A program made the translations under genes and the position numbers. The notes under the pieces are model-generated. The model was given only the letters and a program-made list of their open reading frames with translations, made no database searches and was not told where the DNA came from. Positions 7,715 to 14,563 of a stretch of 17,751 nt of DNA are shown here, piece after piece. How positions within the stretch are numbered: the stretch's first letter is position 1; the number at the start of each line of letters is the position of its first letter. Source of the DNA: Chloroflexota bacterium. Lineage in GTDB: Bacteria; Chloroflexota; Anaerolineae; Caldilineales; Caldilineaceae. The stretch is taken from NCBI GenBank assembly GCA_003577365.1, contig QEUY01000007.1, forward strand, positions 1 to 17,751, given 5' to 3'.

Positions 7715-8369
7715 GCGCGCCGAGCAGCGCGTCCGGCCCGGCGATCTGGGCCAGGGCGTGCAGGGGGTTGGGCAGTTCCTCGGCCCAGAGCCAGCCGCTG
7801 TCGAGCCAAAAACCGGGCAGCACCGTCGAGCGATAGACGCCCCGTTCCGCTGGGACGGGGCGATACTTTCCCTGTTCGTCCAGCGCCCAAAGGTCGACAC
7901 GCTCCAGCCCAGGCCGCGGGTCGACGATCCAGTATTCACGCACGCCCGCCTGTTGATACTCGTCGAACTTGTCGCTGCGGTCGCGGGCCGCGCTCTCCGG
8001 CGAGATGATCTCGACCACCAGGTCGGCAGGGCCGGCGATGCGCTGCGGCGTGATGCGCGCCCGGTGTTCGTGCGCCACAAAGAGCAGGTCCGGCTCGCGC
8101 GCGCTGCCCTCCGGCGACAGCTTCATCTCGACCGGAGCGACAAACACTTTGCCCAAGCGCCTCATTTTGACAAACAGGTTCAAAAGCGTGGCTAGGAAGA
8201 TAATGATGTCTTGGTGTCTTGTATTTGGGGGCATAAAGACAATCGCTTTTCCGTTGGCCCATTCGGCGTGGGTGGTCTCGTCGAACGCGGTCAGGTATTC
8301 CTCATAGCTCATGGGGATCACCTGCTCGCGGTCTGCATCCAGCGCAAAGGCCATCTGCACGGCTTCCAT
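7707..8369 (-). CDS. Uma2 family putative endonuclease (PD-(D/E)XK superfamily)
   Basis: Restriction-endonuclease-like fold protein (DUF820/Uma2), a family much expanded in Cyanobacteria and Chloroflexota; its cellular role is not settled. The frame is open to 8519. I choose ATG 8369 because GAGGGA at 8379-8384 precedes it and because the upstream extension is low-complexity sequence lying inside the AI-2E gene. The resulting protein is 220 residues. Catalytic-core marks are EPDLLFV followed by VVEIISPES, then the family's KFDEYQQAGVREYWIVDP block. ATG 8399 is a possible alternative that would overlap the upstream gene by 17 bases. It starts 13 bases after the AI-2E stop, so it is probably cotranscribed with it. 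Its last 8 bases overlap the convergent glycohydrolase gene. Confidence 0.85.
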   Translation of the reverse strand: MEAVQMAFALDADREQVIPMSYEEYLTAFDETTHAEWANGKAIVFMPPNTRHQDIIIFLATLLNLFVKMRRLGKVFVAPVEMKLSPEGSAREPDLLFVAHEHRARITPQRIAGPADLVVEIISPESAARDRSDKFDEYQQAGVREYWIVDPRPGLERVDLWALDEQGKYRPVPAERGVYRSTVLPGFWLDSGWLWAEELPNPLHALAQIAGPDALLGALS

Positions 8370-8378
8370 GATAGAGGC

Positions 8379-8384
8379 TCCCTC
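8379..8384 (-). promoter_or_regulatory. Ribosome binding site deciding the Uma2 start
   Basis: On the minus strand GAGGGA lies 9 bases before ATG 8369 and overlaps the end of the AI-2E stop codon region. It supports the internal start over the longer open frame reaching 8519. Confidence 0.55.
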
Positions 8385-10050
8385 ATTCAACCGGGTCATT
8401 GCCCGCAGATCGCGCCGGGCCTGGCTCGGCGTGCGGGGTCTCGGGGGCGTGGGGCGCGTGGCCGATGCCGTTGCGCGGCATCCGGTGTGCGGCGCTGCCG
8501 TCCGGGGCAAACTCGCCATCCTGTGACCGCGGGCCGGCGGGCGCGACCTCTTGCGCGACCTCTTGCGTCCCTGCCGGTGAAGCCCCTGGCGCGGCCTCGG
8601 CGGGCGGCGGCGTGGCGCGCAGCGCGGCCTGCACGGCTAATTCTTCCCCAGTCACTGTGCGCCGATAGACCACCTGGCCGCGCTGCCGATGCGCGGCCAG
8701 AGTCTGGTTCGTAAAAGGCGGGTAATCCAGCAGTTTGGCATGGATATAGCCGCCCAGCACGCGCAGGCTGGCAATGACCGGCGCGGCAAAAAGCGCGCCC
8801 AAGATGCCAAAGAGGTTATAACCGATCGCCACGCCGCAGACGACCACGATCGGGTGCAGGTTCACCCCGCCGCCGATGATGCGCGGCACCAACAGGTTGT
8901 TCTCAAGCTGTTGGATGATGAAGTAAATGGCGACCGTAATCAGCGCAAAGCCAAAGTTGTTGACGCCATAGGCTCCCAGCACCGTGCTGCCCTGGATCAG
9001 CGCGATAAAGACCGCAGGGATCATCGCCAAGATCGGCCCCAGGGTGGGGATGATCTCGAGCATGCCCGCCAGAATCCCCAACAGGAGCGCGCCGGGCATC
9101 CCGGCCAGCTCCAGCGCCAGCCAGGTCACCACGCCGATGACCAGCCCCAGCACAAACTGGCCGCGGAAAAAGGCCTGCCAGATATAGCCCATGCGCCGCA
9201 GCAGGTCGATCCATTCCGATTGGTAGGACTGCGGCACCAGCCCCTCGACATAGGCGCGGATGCGCGGCGCGTCCTTGGTCAGATAGAGGCTGAGGAAGAA
9301 GATCACGACGATCGTCACAAAGACCTGGACAATGCTCCCCACCAGGGTGACGCCGATGGCCGCCGTGCTGCTGACCAGGTTGGTGGCCGTGCTGATGAGC
9401 TGCTGGAAATAGGTCAGGATCTCGGCCAGCGTGGGGATAAAGGTGAACTCCTGATAGCTCTGCTCGATCTGCTGGGTCAGCCCTTCCAGCGGAACCGTGA
9501 AGCCCAGGATTTCGACGGTGTCAGGCAGATTGTTGACAGTATCGCCCACCCAGGCGAACAGCCGGAAGGCCGTGCTGGGCACGTCGAAATTGAGCGAAGC
9601 CAACTGCTCGCCCAAGACAGGGGCCAGCAGGATGGGCGTGAGGATCAGGGCGACGGCCAACAGCAGGTAGAGCGCGAGGGTGCTGATGGTGCGCGGGATA
9701 CGCACCCGCTCGGCCAGATCGACGATTGGGTTCAAGAAATAGGCCACCACCCCGGCGACCACCAACAAAGGGATCACCGGGCGGCTGATCCACACCACCC
9801 CCACCATGGCGATGAGCAGAATCACGACCACGGTGCGCTTGGTCGCCTGGTCCCACGGCTGGCTAGCCTGCGGCGTTTCCTGCACCGGGACACGCGACGG
9901 GAGCGGGCGCTGCGTCGGGCCGGTGAGCGCCTCTGGCGCTTGCCCAGGGCGCACCGGGCTGGATTCCGAAGAAGTTGGTTCCGAATAAACCGGTTCAGAA
10001 GAAGTCGTCATGCCTGGCCGAATCAATCCAATCTGCCGAGATCTACTCAT
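8383..10050 (-). CDS. AI-2E family membrane transporter (PerM/TqsA-like)
   Basis: Polytopic inner membrane protein of 555 residues in the AI-2E (PerM/UPF0118) family. Members export small molecules or ions; some act in autoinducer-2 export or Na+/H+ exchange, so no substrate should be assumed. Layout: a Pro/Ser/Glu-rich disordered head (1-70), paired helices (about 72-110), a third helix (about 120-148), a soluble helical segment (about 150-250), and a helical bundle with the Gly-rich LLGILAGMLEIIPTLGPILA segment (about 320-345) and the conserved GxxLHPIVVV region (near 400). A disordered Pro/Ala-rich tail of about 80 residues closes it. Head and tail are longer than in typical members. ATG 10011 is an alternative start giving a shorter head; neither start has a strong ribosome binding site. 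It lies downstream of nurA in the same direction. Confidence 0.88.
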   Translation of the reverse strand: MSRSRQIGLIRPGMTTSSEPVYSEPTSSESSPVRPGQAPEALTGPTQRPLPSRVPVQETPQASQPWDQATKRTVVVILLIAMVGVVWISRPVIPLLVVAGVVAYFLNPIVDLAERVRIPRTISTLALYLLLAVALILTPILLAPVLGEQLASLNFDVPSTAFRLFAWVGDTVNNLPDTVEILGFTVPLEGLTQQIEQSYQEFTFIPTLAEILTYFQQLISTATNLVSSTAAIGVTLVGSIVQVFVTIVVIFFLSLYLTKDAPRIRAYVEGLVPQSYQSEWIDLLRRMGYIWQAFFRGQFVLGLVIGVVTWLALELAGMPGALLLGILAGMLEIIPTLGPILAMIPAVFIALIQGSTVLGAYGVNNFGFALITVAIYFIIQQLENNLLVPRIIGGGVNLHPIVVVCGVAIGYNLFGILGALFAAPVIASLRVLGGYIHAKLLDYPPFTNQTLAAHRQRGQVVYRRTVTGEELAVQAALRATPPPAEAAPGASPAGTQEVAQEVAPAGPRSQDGEFAPDGSAAHRMPRNGIGHAPHAPETPHAEPGPARSAGNDPVE

Positions 10051-10103
10051 AGGAACACCGACCGGGAGGCGAGGTCGCGTTCAATTGGCTCTCGGCGCAC
10101 CGT

Positions 10104-11312
10104 TCAGCGCCGGCTGAGCTTGCTGGCCGCCTTGCGCGCGTGGACCAAACTCAGCCCGCTGCGCTGGACAAACTGCTCGAAGAGTCCATAAAAACGCTCG
10201 CGGTCGGGCTGGCTGATGACGGCCAAGGCGTCGGCGGTTTCCACCGCATAGGGGTAGCCTGCGCCGACCACGCATTCAGCCCGCACCAGGTCGAGCGCAG
10301 CCGCGGCGCTGCCGTCTTCCACCATCCAGCGCGGCGCCTCGACGCGCGCCGGGGTGCGGTCGCGCGTCAGCCGCACATAGGTGAAGGCGACGTTCTGATA
10401 GAAGTCGGCGCGGTCGTCTTGGCTGAGGCCGTCGCGGCGCGCACAATAGAAGAAGGGAGAGCGGTCGCCCCAGTTGGGCAGCAGCCTGTCAAAGAGCGCG
10501 GCGTCACTCAGCGCCAACGGCGGCACGCCGCGCGCCAGCGTGTCCAGCAGCGTGACAAAATCGCGGCTGTAGGAGCGATCCACAAAGGCGGCCAGCGGCA
10601 CGCGATGGCGCTCTGAACAATCCAACAGGTGGCGCACCGCCTGCAGATAGGGCAGGGCGCGCTCGGGGCGCATCTGACCGGCAAAGCTGATGATAAACGA
10701 ACCGTCGAAAAAGCAGAGGGGGCGTTCGGCGGCGGGGCGGGCGGCAAATTCGGCCATCAGCGCGCACAGCCGTTCACACTCGCGCACAAAGCGCACCTGG
10801 TTGACCTTCCAGTTGGGCTGCGCCCGGTCACCGCTGTCGGCGGCTTCCTCGGCCTCCATCAGCTCCTGCGGGCCGAGAACCTCGATCTCGACATCCTTGA
10901 TGTAGCGCCCGCCCGGGGTATGAAAATTGATATACCAGCCCACCTGCACCGCGCCGACAGGGATGTTGAGGTCTTTGCTGGGCGTGATCTGGCTGCCGTC
11001 CACCGCGATCACGGGCCGGTCGCGCAGCACGCCCACCGCCCACTGGCGCGCTTCTTGGTGTGTCTGCCAAGGGCCAGGGCCAAAGGCCAGACAGAGATGG
11101 TCGGCCTGGTCGAGTTCAGGGGTGGGCAGCGCGCCCGGCCAGTGTTCGTCGAGCGCCTGCAGCGCCTCGTCGATCTCTTGGGCGCTTTTGCCTGCGACGG
11201 CGGCCAGCCGGTCGCGCACGCTCTGCTGCTGGCGGTGCAGGTCGGCGGAGTAGTGTTCAAACTGGGTGCGCTTGCGCTCTAAAGCGACAATCACTTTTTC
11301 ACGGTCTAGCAT
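10104..11312 (-). CDS. nurA: NurA-domain nuclease
   Basis: NurA-family protein of 402 residues. In archaea NurA is a 5'-3' nuclease that works with the HerA translocase in DNA double-strand-break end resection. The RNase-H-like active-site features are visible: IAVDGSQI (102-109, acidic Asp 105), CFFDGSFI (200-207, Asp 203), VDRSYSRDF (244-252, Asp 245), the later PFFYCARRDG segment, and GYPYAVETADALAVIS near the C-terminus. An N-terminal helical region (1-60) is charged and probably coiled. No herA gene is in this window, so the partner, if present, lies elsewhere. The gene is first of a probable minus-strand operon with the AI-2E and Uma2 genes; the gap to AI-2E is 53 bases. Bacterial NurA homologues are known, so this alone does not prove transfer from archaea. 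Confidence 0.87.
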   Translation of the reverse strand: MLDREKVIVALERKRTQFEHYSADLHRQQQSVRDRLAAVAGKSAQEIDEALQALDEHWPGALPTPELDQADHLCLAFGPGPWQTHQEARQWAVGVLRDRPVIAVDGSQITPSKDLNIPVGAVQVGWYINFHTPGGRYIKDVEIEVLGPQELMEAEEAADSGDRAQPNWKVNQVRFVRECERLCALMAEFAARPAAERPLCFFDGSFIISFAGQMRPERALPYLQAVRHLLDCSERHRVPLAAFVDRSYSRDFVTLLDTLARGVPPLALSDAALFDRLLPNWGDRSPFFYCARRDGLSQDDRADFYQNVAFTYVRLTRDRTPARVEAPRWMVEDGSAAAALDLVRAECVVGAGYPYAVETADALAVISQPDRERFYGLFEQFVQRSGLSLVHARKAASKLSRR

Positions 11313-11652
11313 GGCTCACGCGCTCTAGCTGTGGGAGATAGCCGTATCTAGGCCCAGAGGCACAGTGGGCCAGGGTAGCCTCTAGGGCGATTATATCACA
11401 TGCAGGAGATCGCACAACTGTTCTGGCGAGTCGCCGGACCGTCCTACGGTGGCTATCTTGGCAACTTAGGGCGTAAAAAAGATGTAGAGAGCACTTGAGA
11501 AGAATACGTCATTTGTCTGGCCCCCAGTATGCGTGCGTCTACTGGCTGGGGTCGCTATCCATGTTACTCTATGGGAGGAGAACAGTTTACCCGGTTGCCG
11601 GTCTGTGCGCAGGGGAAGCAAGCCTATTCTGGGTTCAATCCGGTTCAATTCT
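11313..11652. other. Divergent intergenic region between nurA and the pilN-like gene
   Basis: This 340-base gap separates two divergent transcription units. It contains the minus-strand promoter described at 11390-11417. In the nurA leader there are two overlapping inverted repeats that cannot both form: GGCCCA 11351-11356 with TGGGCC 11366-11371, and AGAGGC 11356-11361 with GCCTCT 11378-11383. A Shine-Dalgarno-like GGGAGGAG at 11573-11580 has no suitable start codon at the right distance. The pilN-like frame stays open upstream to a GTG at 11533, so part of this region could be coding. I see no convincing plus-strand promoter and no RNA gene. Confidence 0.4.
11390..11417 (-). promoter_or_regulatory. 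Sigma70-like promoter for the nurA operon
   Basis: On the minus strand a perfect -10 hexamer TATAAT lies at 11395-11390, preceded by TTGTGC at 11417-11412 with a 16-base spacer. The -35 keeps the TTG but is otherwise poor. Transcription would start near 11383, about 70 bases before the nurA ATG. The call rests on sequence match only. Confidence 0.45.
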
Positions 11653-12252
11653 ATGATATATCCCGACCTAGCTGGAACTGCCCAACAGATAGCATCCTCC
11701 CAGCAGCTGCGCGTCACTCGCTGGACTATTGTCCTGCAGATTGTCGCACTGGGCTTGATCGCATTGGCGCTCCCCCTCTATCTGATCTTTAGCCAACTGC
11801 GTGATGAGCTGGCGCAGAGCGAGAGTGAGCTGATGGAGGTGCAAGCGCATCTGGCGGCGTTGAGTACATCCTCGCCTGAGGTGCAGCAGCTTACCGAACA
11901 GGTGGCGCAGACCGAGGCGCTGGTGAGCGCGCTGGTTGCAGCCCCGCCGCCGGTTGGGATGAACTGGCCTCAGCTCGCAAGCGCAATCGGCAGCTACGAC
12001 CGGCAACAGATCACGCTGGTGGCTCTGACCGAAGTCGACAACCGGCTTACCCTGGAGGGGCGCGCAACCGACAATGCCGCCGTCGTGGCCTATATCCAGT
12101 CCTTGGCGGCTTCTCCGCTCTTTCTCAACATTGAACGGCAATCCGTCGAGAGGGTCTCTGCACCGGGTTCCGCCCCAACGGCTGTATCGGAACCGGGCGC
12201 TGAGTTGCGACCCGTGCGCTTTGTACTCAATCTGGTGGTGAGCCGGCAATGA
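11653..12252 (+). CDS. PilN-like fimbrial assembly protein
   Basis: Bitopic membrane protein (199 residues from ATG 11653) with the PilN layout: cytoplasmic head (1-23), one transmembrane helix (about 24-46), a coiled coil rich in Leu/Glu/Gln (about 48-95), and a ferredoxin-like extracytoplasmic domain (about 105-198). That domain carries the pattern LTLEGRATDNAAVVAYIQSL (132-151), typical of PilN and similar to GspL periplasmic domains. In type IV pili PilN with PilO forms the alignment complex between the inner-membrane motor and the cell envelope. The frame extends upstream to GTG 11533, but the added 40 residues look unlike protein and would lengthen the cytoplasmic head. It overlaps the PilO-like gene by 4 bases (ATGA). 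PilM, the usual cytoplasmic partner encoded just upstream, is absent. Confidence 0.7.
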   Translation: MIYPDLAGTAQQIASSQQLRVTRWTIVLQIVALGLIALALPLYLIFSQLRDELAQSESELMEVQAHLAALSTSSPEVQQLTEQVAQTEALVSALVAAPPPVGMNWPQLASAIGSYDRQQITLVALTEVDNRLTLEGRATDNAAVVAYIQSLAASPLFLNIERQSVERVSAPGSAPTAVSEPGAELRPVRFVLNLVVSRQ

Positions 12253-13475
12253 TCAACGCTGCCGTGACCGCACAGCCCCTGTCCAAGATTGCAAAGGAGC
12301 AGCTCCAGTTCCGGGGCGCTGCCTTGCTTGTGATCCTGTTTAGTCTAGGGTTGGCGCTGTTTGTCGCGTTGAAGCTGCTCCCCCTGTTTCACCAGCACGC
12401 GGCGCTGCACGATCAGCTTGCCTCCACGCGCAGTAGCCTTGCCGCCGCCGAGCAGCTTTACGCCGATCTCCCTCTGCGTCTTCAGACACAACTAGCCACC
12501 GGTCAAACGCAACTGGAGGCCGCGGCGCGCAAGTTTCTCTCCAAAGCACAAGCGGCCGATGCATTGGACAGGCTCTATACGTATGGCAGCGCCGCCGGCG
12601 TCGAGATCGTTGAGCTTCAGAGCCAGCCAGGCGTGCTCACAAACACGTTTAGCGCAGAGATCTTCGCCTTGCGCGCCGTAGGCACATTGGACCAGCAGTT
12701 CGACTTTCTGATGCGCATGCAGGAGATTGCCCAGCCAGGGTTTGTGATGAGCGACTTAGCCATTACGCTGGAGCCGCCGGCGACAGGCCAGCCTGCGCCT
12801 GATCAAGCGGAGGCAAGTCCGCCTGCGCCGGAAGCGCGTTATTCGCTCTCCATGGACATCGCCCTTTACATCAGCCCCTATGCGCCGGCACTGCCCCCTG
12901 CCCCAACCCAAGTCGAGGGCACGGCGCTTACTCAAGCGCCGGCTGCTCCTGCGATGGATGGCCTGGGGGATCTGCGCCAGAGCCTACAAGCCGCCTGGCA
13001 AAACAATGCGTGGGAAGAAGCGATCCGGATCGCCGAGCAAATCCTCGCGTCCGCGCCAGGCCAGCCGAATGCCGTAGAGTATCTCTACCGCGCCCATCTC
13101 AACTTTGGGTATCACTTGCTCGCCGCCCACCGCGTGGAAGACGCGCGCCGACAATTCGAGCAGGCGCGCAGCGTTAAACCGGATGGGCAGGAAGCACGCA
13201 TCGAACTGGAACAGCTTGATGCCACGTCCGTAACGCTATTTGCCGCCGAGCAGCAGATGATCCGTGAGCTTCAGATCGCCTCTGCTGTAGGCAATTGGCC
13301 GGAGGCGATCCGGTTTCTGCGGTTACTCCAAGTCATCAACCCCAATTTCCCCGGTCTGGCCGAGCAGTTAAGCCAGGCATATACCCGCTATGCGGATCAA
13401 TTAGCCGCCGAGGGAAGAACAGAGCTGGCGCAGGAACAGCGGCAACAGTCGCAACAAATCCTCGCCGGCCGCTAA
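12249..13475 (+). CDS. PilO-like protein with C-terminal TPR extension
   Basis: The 408-residue protein begins like PilO: short cytoplasmic head, one transmembrane helix (about 24-46), a coiled coil (about 48-100), and a ferredoxin-like domain (about 105-210) in which a DFLMRMQEIAQ helix is followed by a strand reading FVMSDLAITLEP. A Pro/Ala-rich linker (about 205-245) leads to an all-helical C-terminal region (about 248-405). That region has TPR-like units: AWQNNAWEEAIRIAEQILAS, VEDARRQFEQARSVKPDGQE and NWPEAIRFLRLLQVINPNFP. Ordinary PilO is about 200 residues, so the TPR half is an addition on the extracytoplasmic side, probably for protein binding. The start overlaps the PilN-like stop as ATGA, so translation is coupled. 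The archaellin gene begins 297 bases downstream on the same strand. Confidence 0.65.
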   Translation: MINAAVTAQPLSKIAKEQLQFRGAALLVILFSLGLALFVALKLLPLFHQHAALHDQLASTRSSLAAAEQLYADLPLRLQTQLATGQTQLEAAARKFLSKAQAADALDRLYTYGSAAGVEIVELQSQPGVLTNTFSAEIFALRAVGTLDQQFDFLMRMQEIAQPGFVMSDLAITLEPPATGQPAPDQAEASPPAPEARYSLSMDIALYISPYAPALPPAPTQVEGTALTQAPAAPAMDGLGDLRQSLQAAWQNNAWEEAIRIAEQILASAPGQPNAVEYLYRAHLNFGYHLLAAHRVEDARRQFEQARSVKPDGQEARIELEQLDATSVTLFAAEQQMIRELQIASAVGNWPEAIRFLRLLQVINPNFPGLAEQLSQAYTRYADQLAAEGRTELAQEQRQQSQQILAGR

Positions 13476-13772
13476 GCGACTGGCGCGTTTCCGCGCCCCC
13501 TCGTTTCTCCACGTCCCCTCTCTTGCTTCAAAGACAACCCTCGGCTGCTGCCGGCGCAGGCGCGCTTCTGGGATGGCTCATGGCTCTAGATATGGCTGCG
13601 ACACCCGTCCGAGAGAGGGGGACAAAGATACGACAATTTGTGTACCGCTATGCCCCTTGTTTGACGGATTCCCAACATGACTGCCATCCCTATACTCTTG
13701 GCTAAGAGGCCGCCCCTATGGAAGCCAAAAAAGGTTCGCTTGAGATCTACTAACCAAAGAAAGGTCACTACC
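13476..13772. other. Leader region between the PilO-like and archaellin genes
   Basis: This 297-base stretch contains no supported gene. A short GC hairpin (13482-13487 with 13492-13497, loop of 4) follows the PilO-like stop but lacks a T-run, so it is at best a weak terminator. TTGACG at 13661-13666 and TATACT at 13691-13696 are promoter-like hexamers, but their 24-base spacing is too long for sigma70. An ATG at 13677 opens the archaellin frame 32 codons early and is probably not used. The region most likely carries the archaellin promoter, but I cannot place it with confidence. Confidence 0.35.
13761..13764 (+). promoter_or_regulatory. Ribosome binding site deciding the archaellin start
   Basis: AAGG lies 8 bases before ATG 13773. 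It supports that start over the in-frame ATG at 13677, which would put 32 extra residues before the class III signal peptide. Confidence 0.5.
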
Positions 13773-14372
13773 ATGTCTCGCAATGCCACACACTTCTGGC
13801 GACGTCTTCGCCGGGAAGAAGAAGGAATTACCGCTCTCGAAACGGCGATCATCCTCATTGCCTTTGTCGTGGTTGCTTCTGTCTTCGCCTTTACCATGCT
13901 CTCTGCGGGGACATTTTCCACCGAGCGGGGCAAGGAGGCCATCTATGCTGGTCTGGCCGAAGTGCGTTCTTCGATGGAGATCAAGGGCAGCGTGCTGGCC
14001 CTAGCCTCCAGCACCGGCACTACGGGCACGGTGAATTCACTGGTCGTAACTGTCGGCAGCGCCATGGGGGGGGAGCCAATTGACCTGACCACCGGCGCAA
14101 ATGCCAAGGTGCTGGTTGAATACCGTGACGCCACCCAGCGTGTGGCGATCAATGATTGGTCGGTCGAGTTCCGCGTGAGTGATGAGGATAACCTGCTCGA
14201 AGGCGGCGAACTGGCCGAGATCAGCGTGCCCATTACCGCGACCGAAGTTTTGACCCCTGGCCTGGGCATCAACACCGAGTTCGCGCTGGAGATCAAGCCG
14301 CCCACCGGCGCCGTGCTCAATATTCAGCGCACGACCCCCGCTTATCTGGAACTGGTCAACGATCTGCAGTAA
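13773..14372 (+). CDS. Archaellin (archaeal-type flagellin) with class III signal peptide
   Basis: Major filament subunit candidate, 199 residues from ATG 13773. The N-terminus has a positively charged head, then REEEG (14-18) followed by a hydrophobic helix of about 25 residues (ITALETAIILIAFVVVASVF, 19-38). A type IV prepilin/archaellin peptidase would cut after Gly 18. After the helix come MLSAG and the ERGKEAIYAGL segment, then a beta-rich domain, as in archaellins (Arch_flagellin family). Glu at +5 of the mature protein and the acidic residues before Gly recall bacterial pilins, including Flp types, more than archaeal archaellins. The downstream D/E-, G-, F-, H- and I-like genes argue strongly for archaellin rather than pilin. 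An 8-G run at 14066-14073 lies in the coding region. A terminator follows the gene, suggesting a strongly expressed monocistronic message with partial read-through. Confidence 0.82.
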   Translation: MSRNATHFWRRLRREEEGITALETAIILIAFVVVASVFAFTMLSAGTFSTERGKEAIYAGLAEVRSSMEIKGSVLALASSTGTTGTVNSLVVTVGSAMGGEPIDLTTGANAKVLVEYRDATQRVAINDWSVEFRVSDEDNLLEGGELAEISVPITATEVLTPGLGINTEFALEIKPPTGAVLNIQRTTPAYLELVNDLQ

Positions 14373-14430
14373 AGGGTGGACGTCGCATAGGCGCAGCCCA
14401 GACCGGTGTTGCGCACAATCTAGACGCTAG

Positions 14431-14479
14431 ACTAGCGATTCGCCTGCTGCCGAGGTCTGGTGAATCGCTAGTTTTGTCT
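14431..14479 (+). terminator. Rho-independent terminator after archaellin
   Basis: ACTAGCGATTC at 14431-14441 pairs perfectly with GAATCGCTAGT at 14462-14472. The loop is 20 bases and the T-run TTTTGT follows (14472-14477). It lies about 60 bases after the archaellin stop. Termination here would give a separate abundant archaellin mRNA and a lower level of the downstream motor genes. Confidence 0.75.
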
Positions 14480-14563
14480 CAGGGTGAGAACAGCCGTCCG
14501 AATTCGAGTTCCCAGGCCAGCCACAATTAGGAAGCCACAAGCAGGGGATAGAAGGTAGCAATC

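Noticed and set aside
8370..8519. N-terminal extension of the Uma2 protein to 8519
   Set aside because: The extension is Arg/Pro/Thr/Ala-rich shadow of the AI-2E gene in another frame; a ribosome binding site supports ATG 8369.
8689..10191. 500-codon open frame on the plus strand opposite the AI-2E gene
   Set aside because: Composition is His/Asp/Gln/Arg-rich without any domain; it is the antisense shadow of a clear AI-2E transporter gene.
11573..11652. c-di-GMP riboswitch or other leader RNA before the pilN-like gene
   Set aside because: Some GCAAGCC-like sequence is present but the conserved core and paired arms of the known riboswitch are not.
13482..13497. Rho-independent terminator after the PilO-like gene
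   Set aside because: Stem is only 6 bp and is followed by a C-run, not T; termination here is uncertain, so cotranscription with archaellin cannot be excluded.
13661..13696. Sigma70-like promoter (TTGACG and TATACT) for archaellin
   Set aside because: Both hexamers are good but the spacer is 24 bases, well outside the 16-19 range; no other -35 fits the TATACT.
13677..13772. Longer archaellin start at ATG 13677
   Set aside because: It would add 32 residues before the class III signal peptide; ATG 13773 has AAGG at proper spacing and gives a typical short charged head.
13773..14372. Flp or TadE-type pilin in place of archaellin
   Set aside because: The signal motif resembles Flp, but the length with a beta-rich domain, the segment after the helix and the FlaH/FlaI neighbours fit archaellin better.
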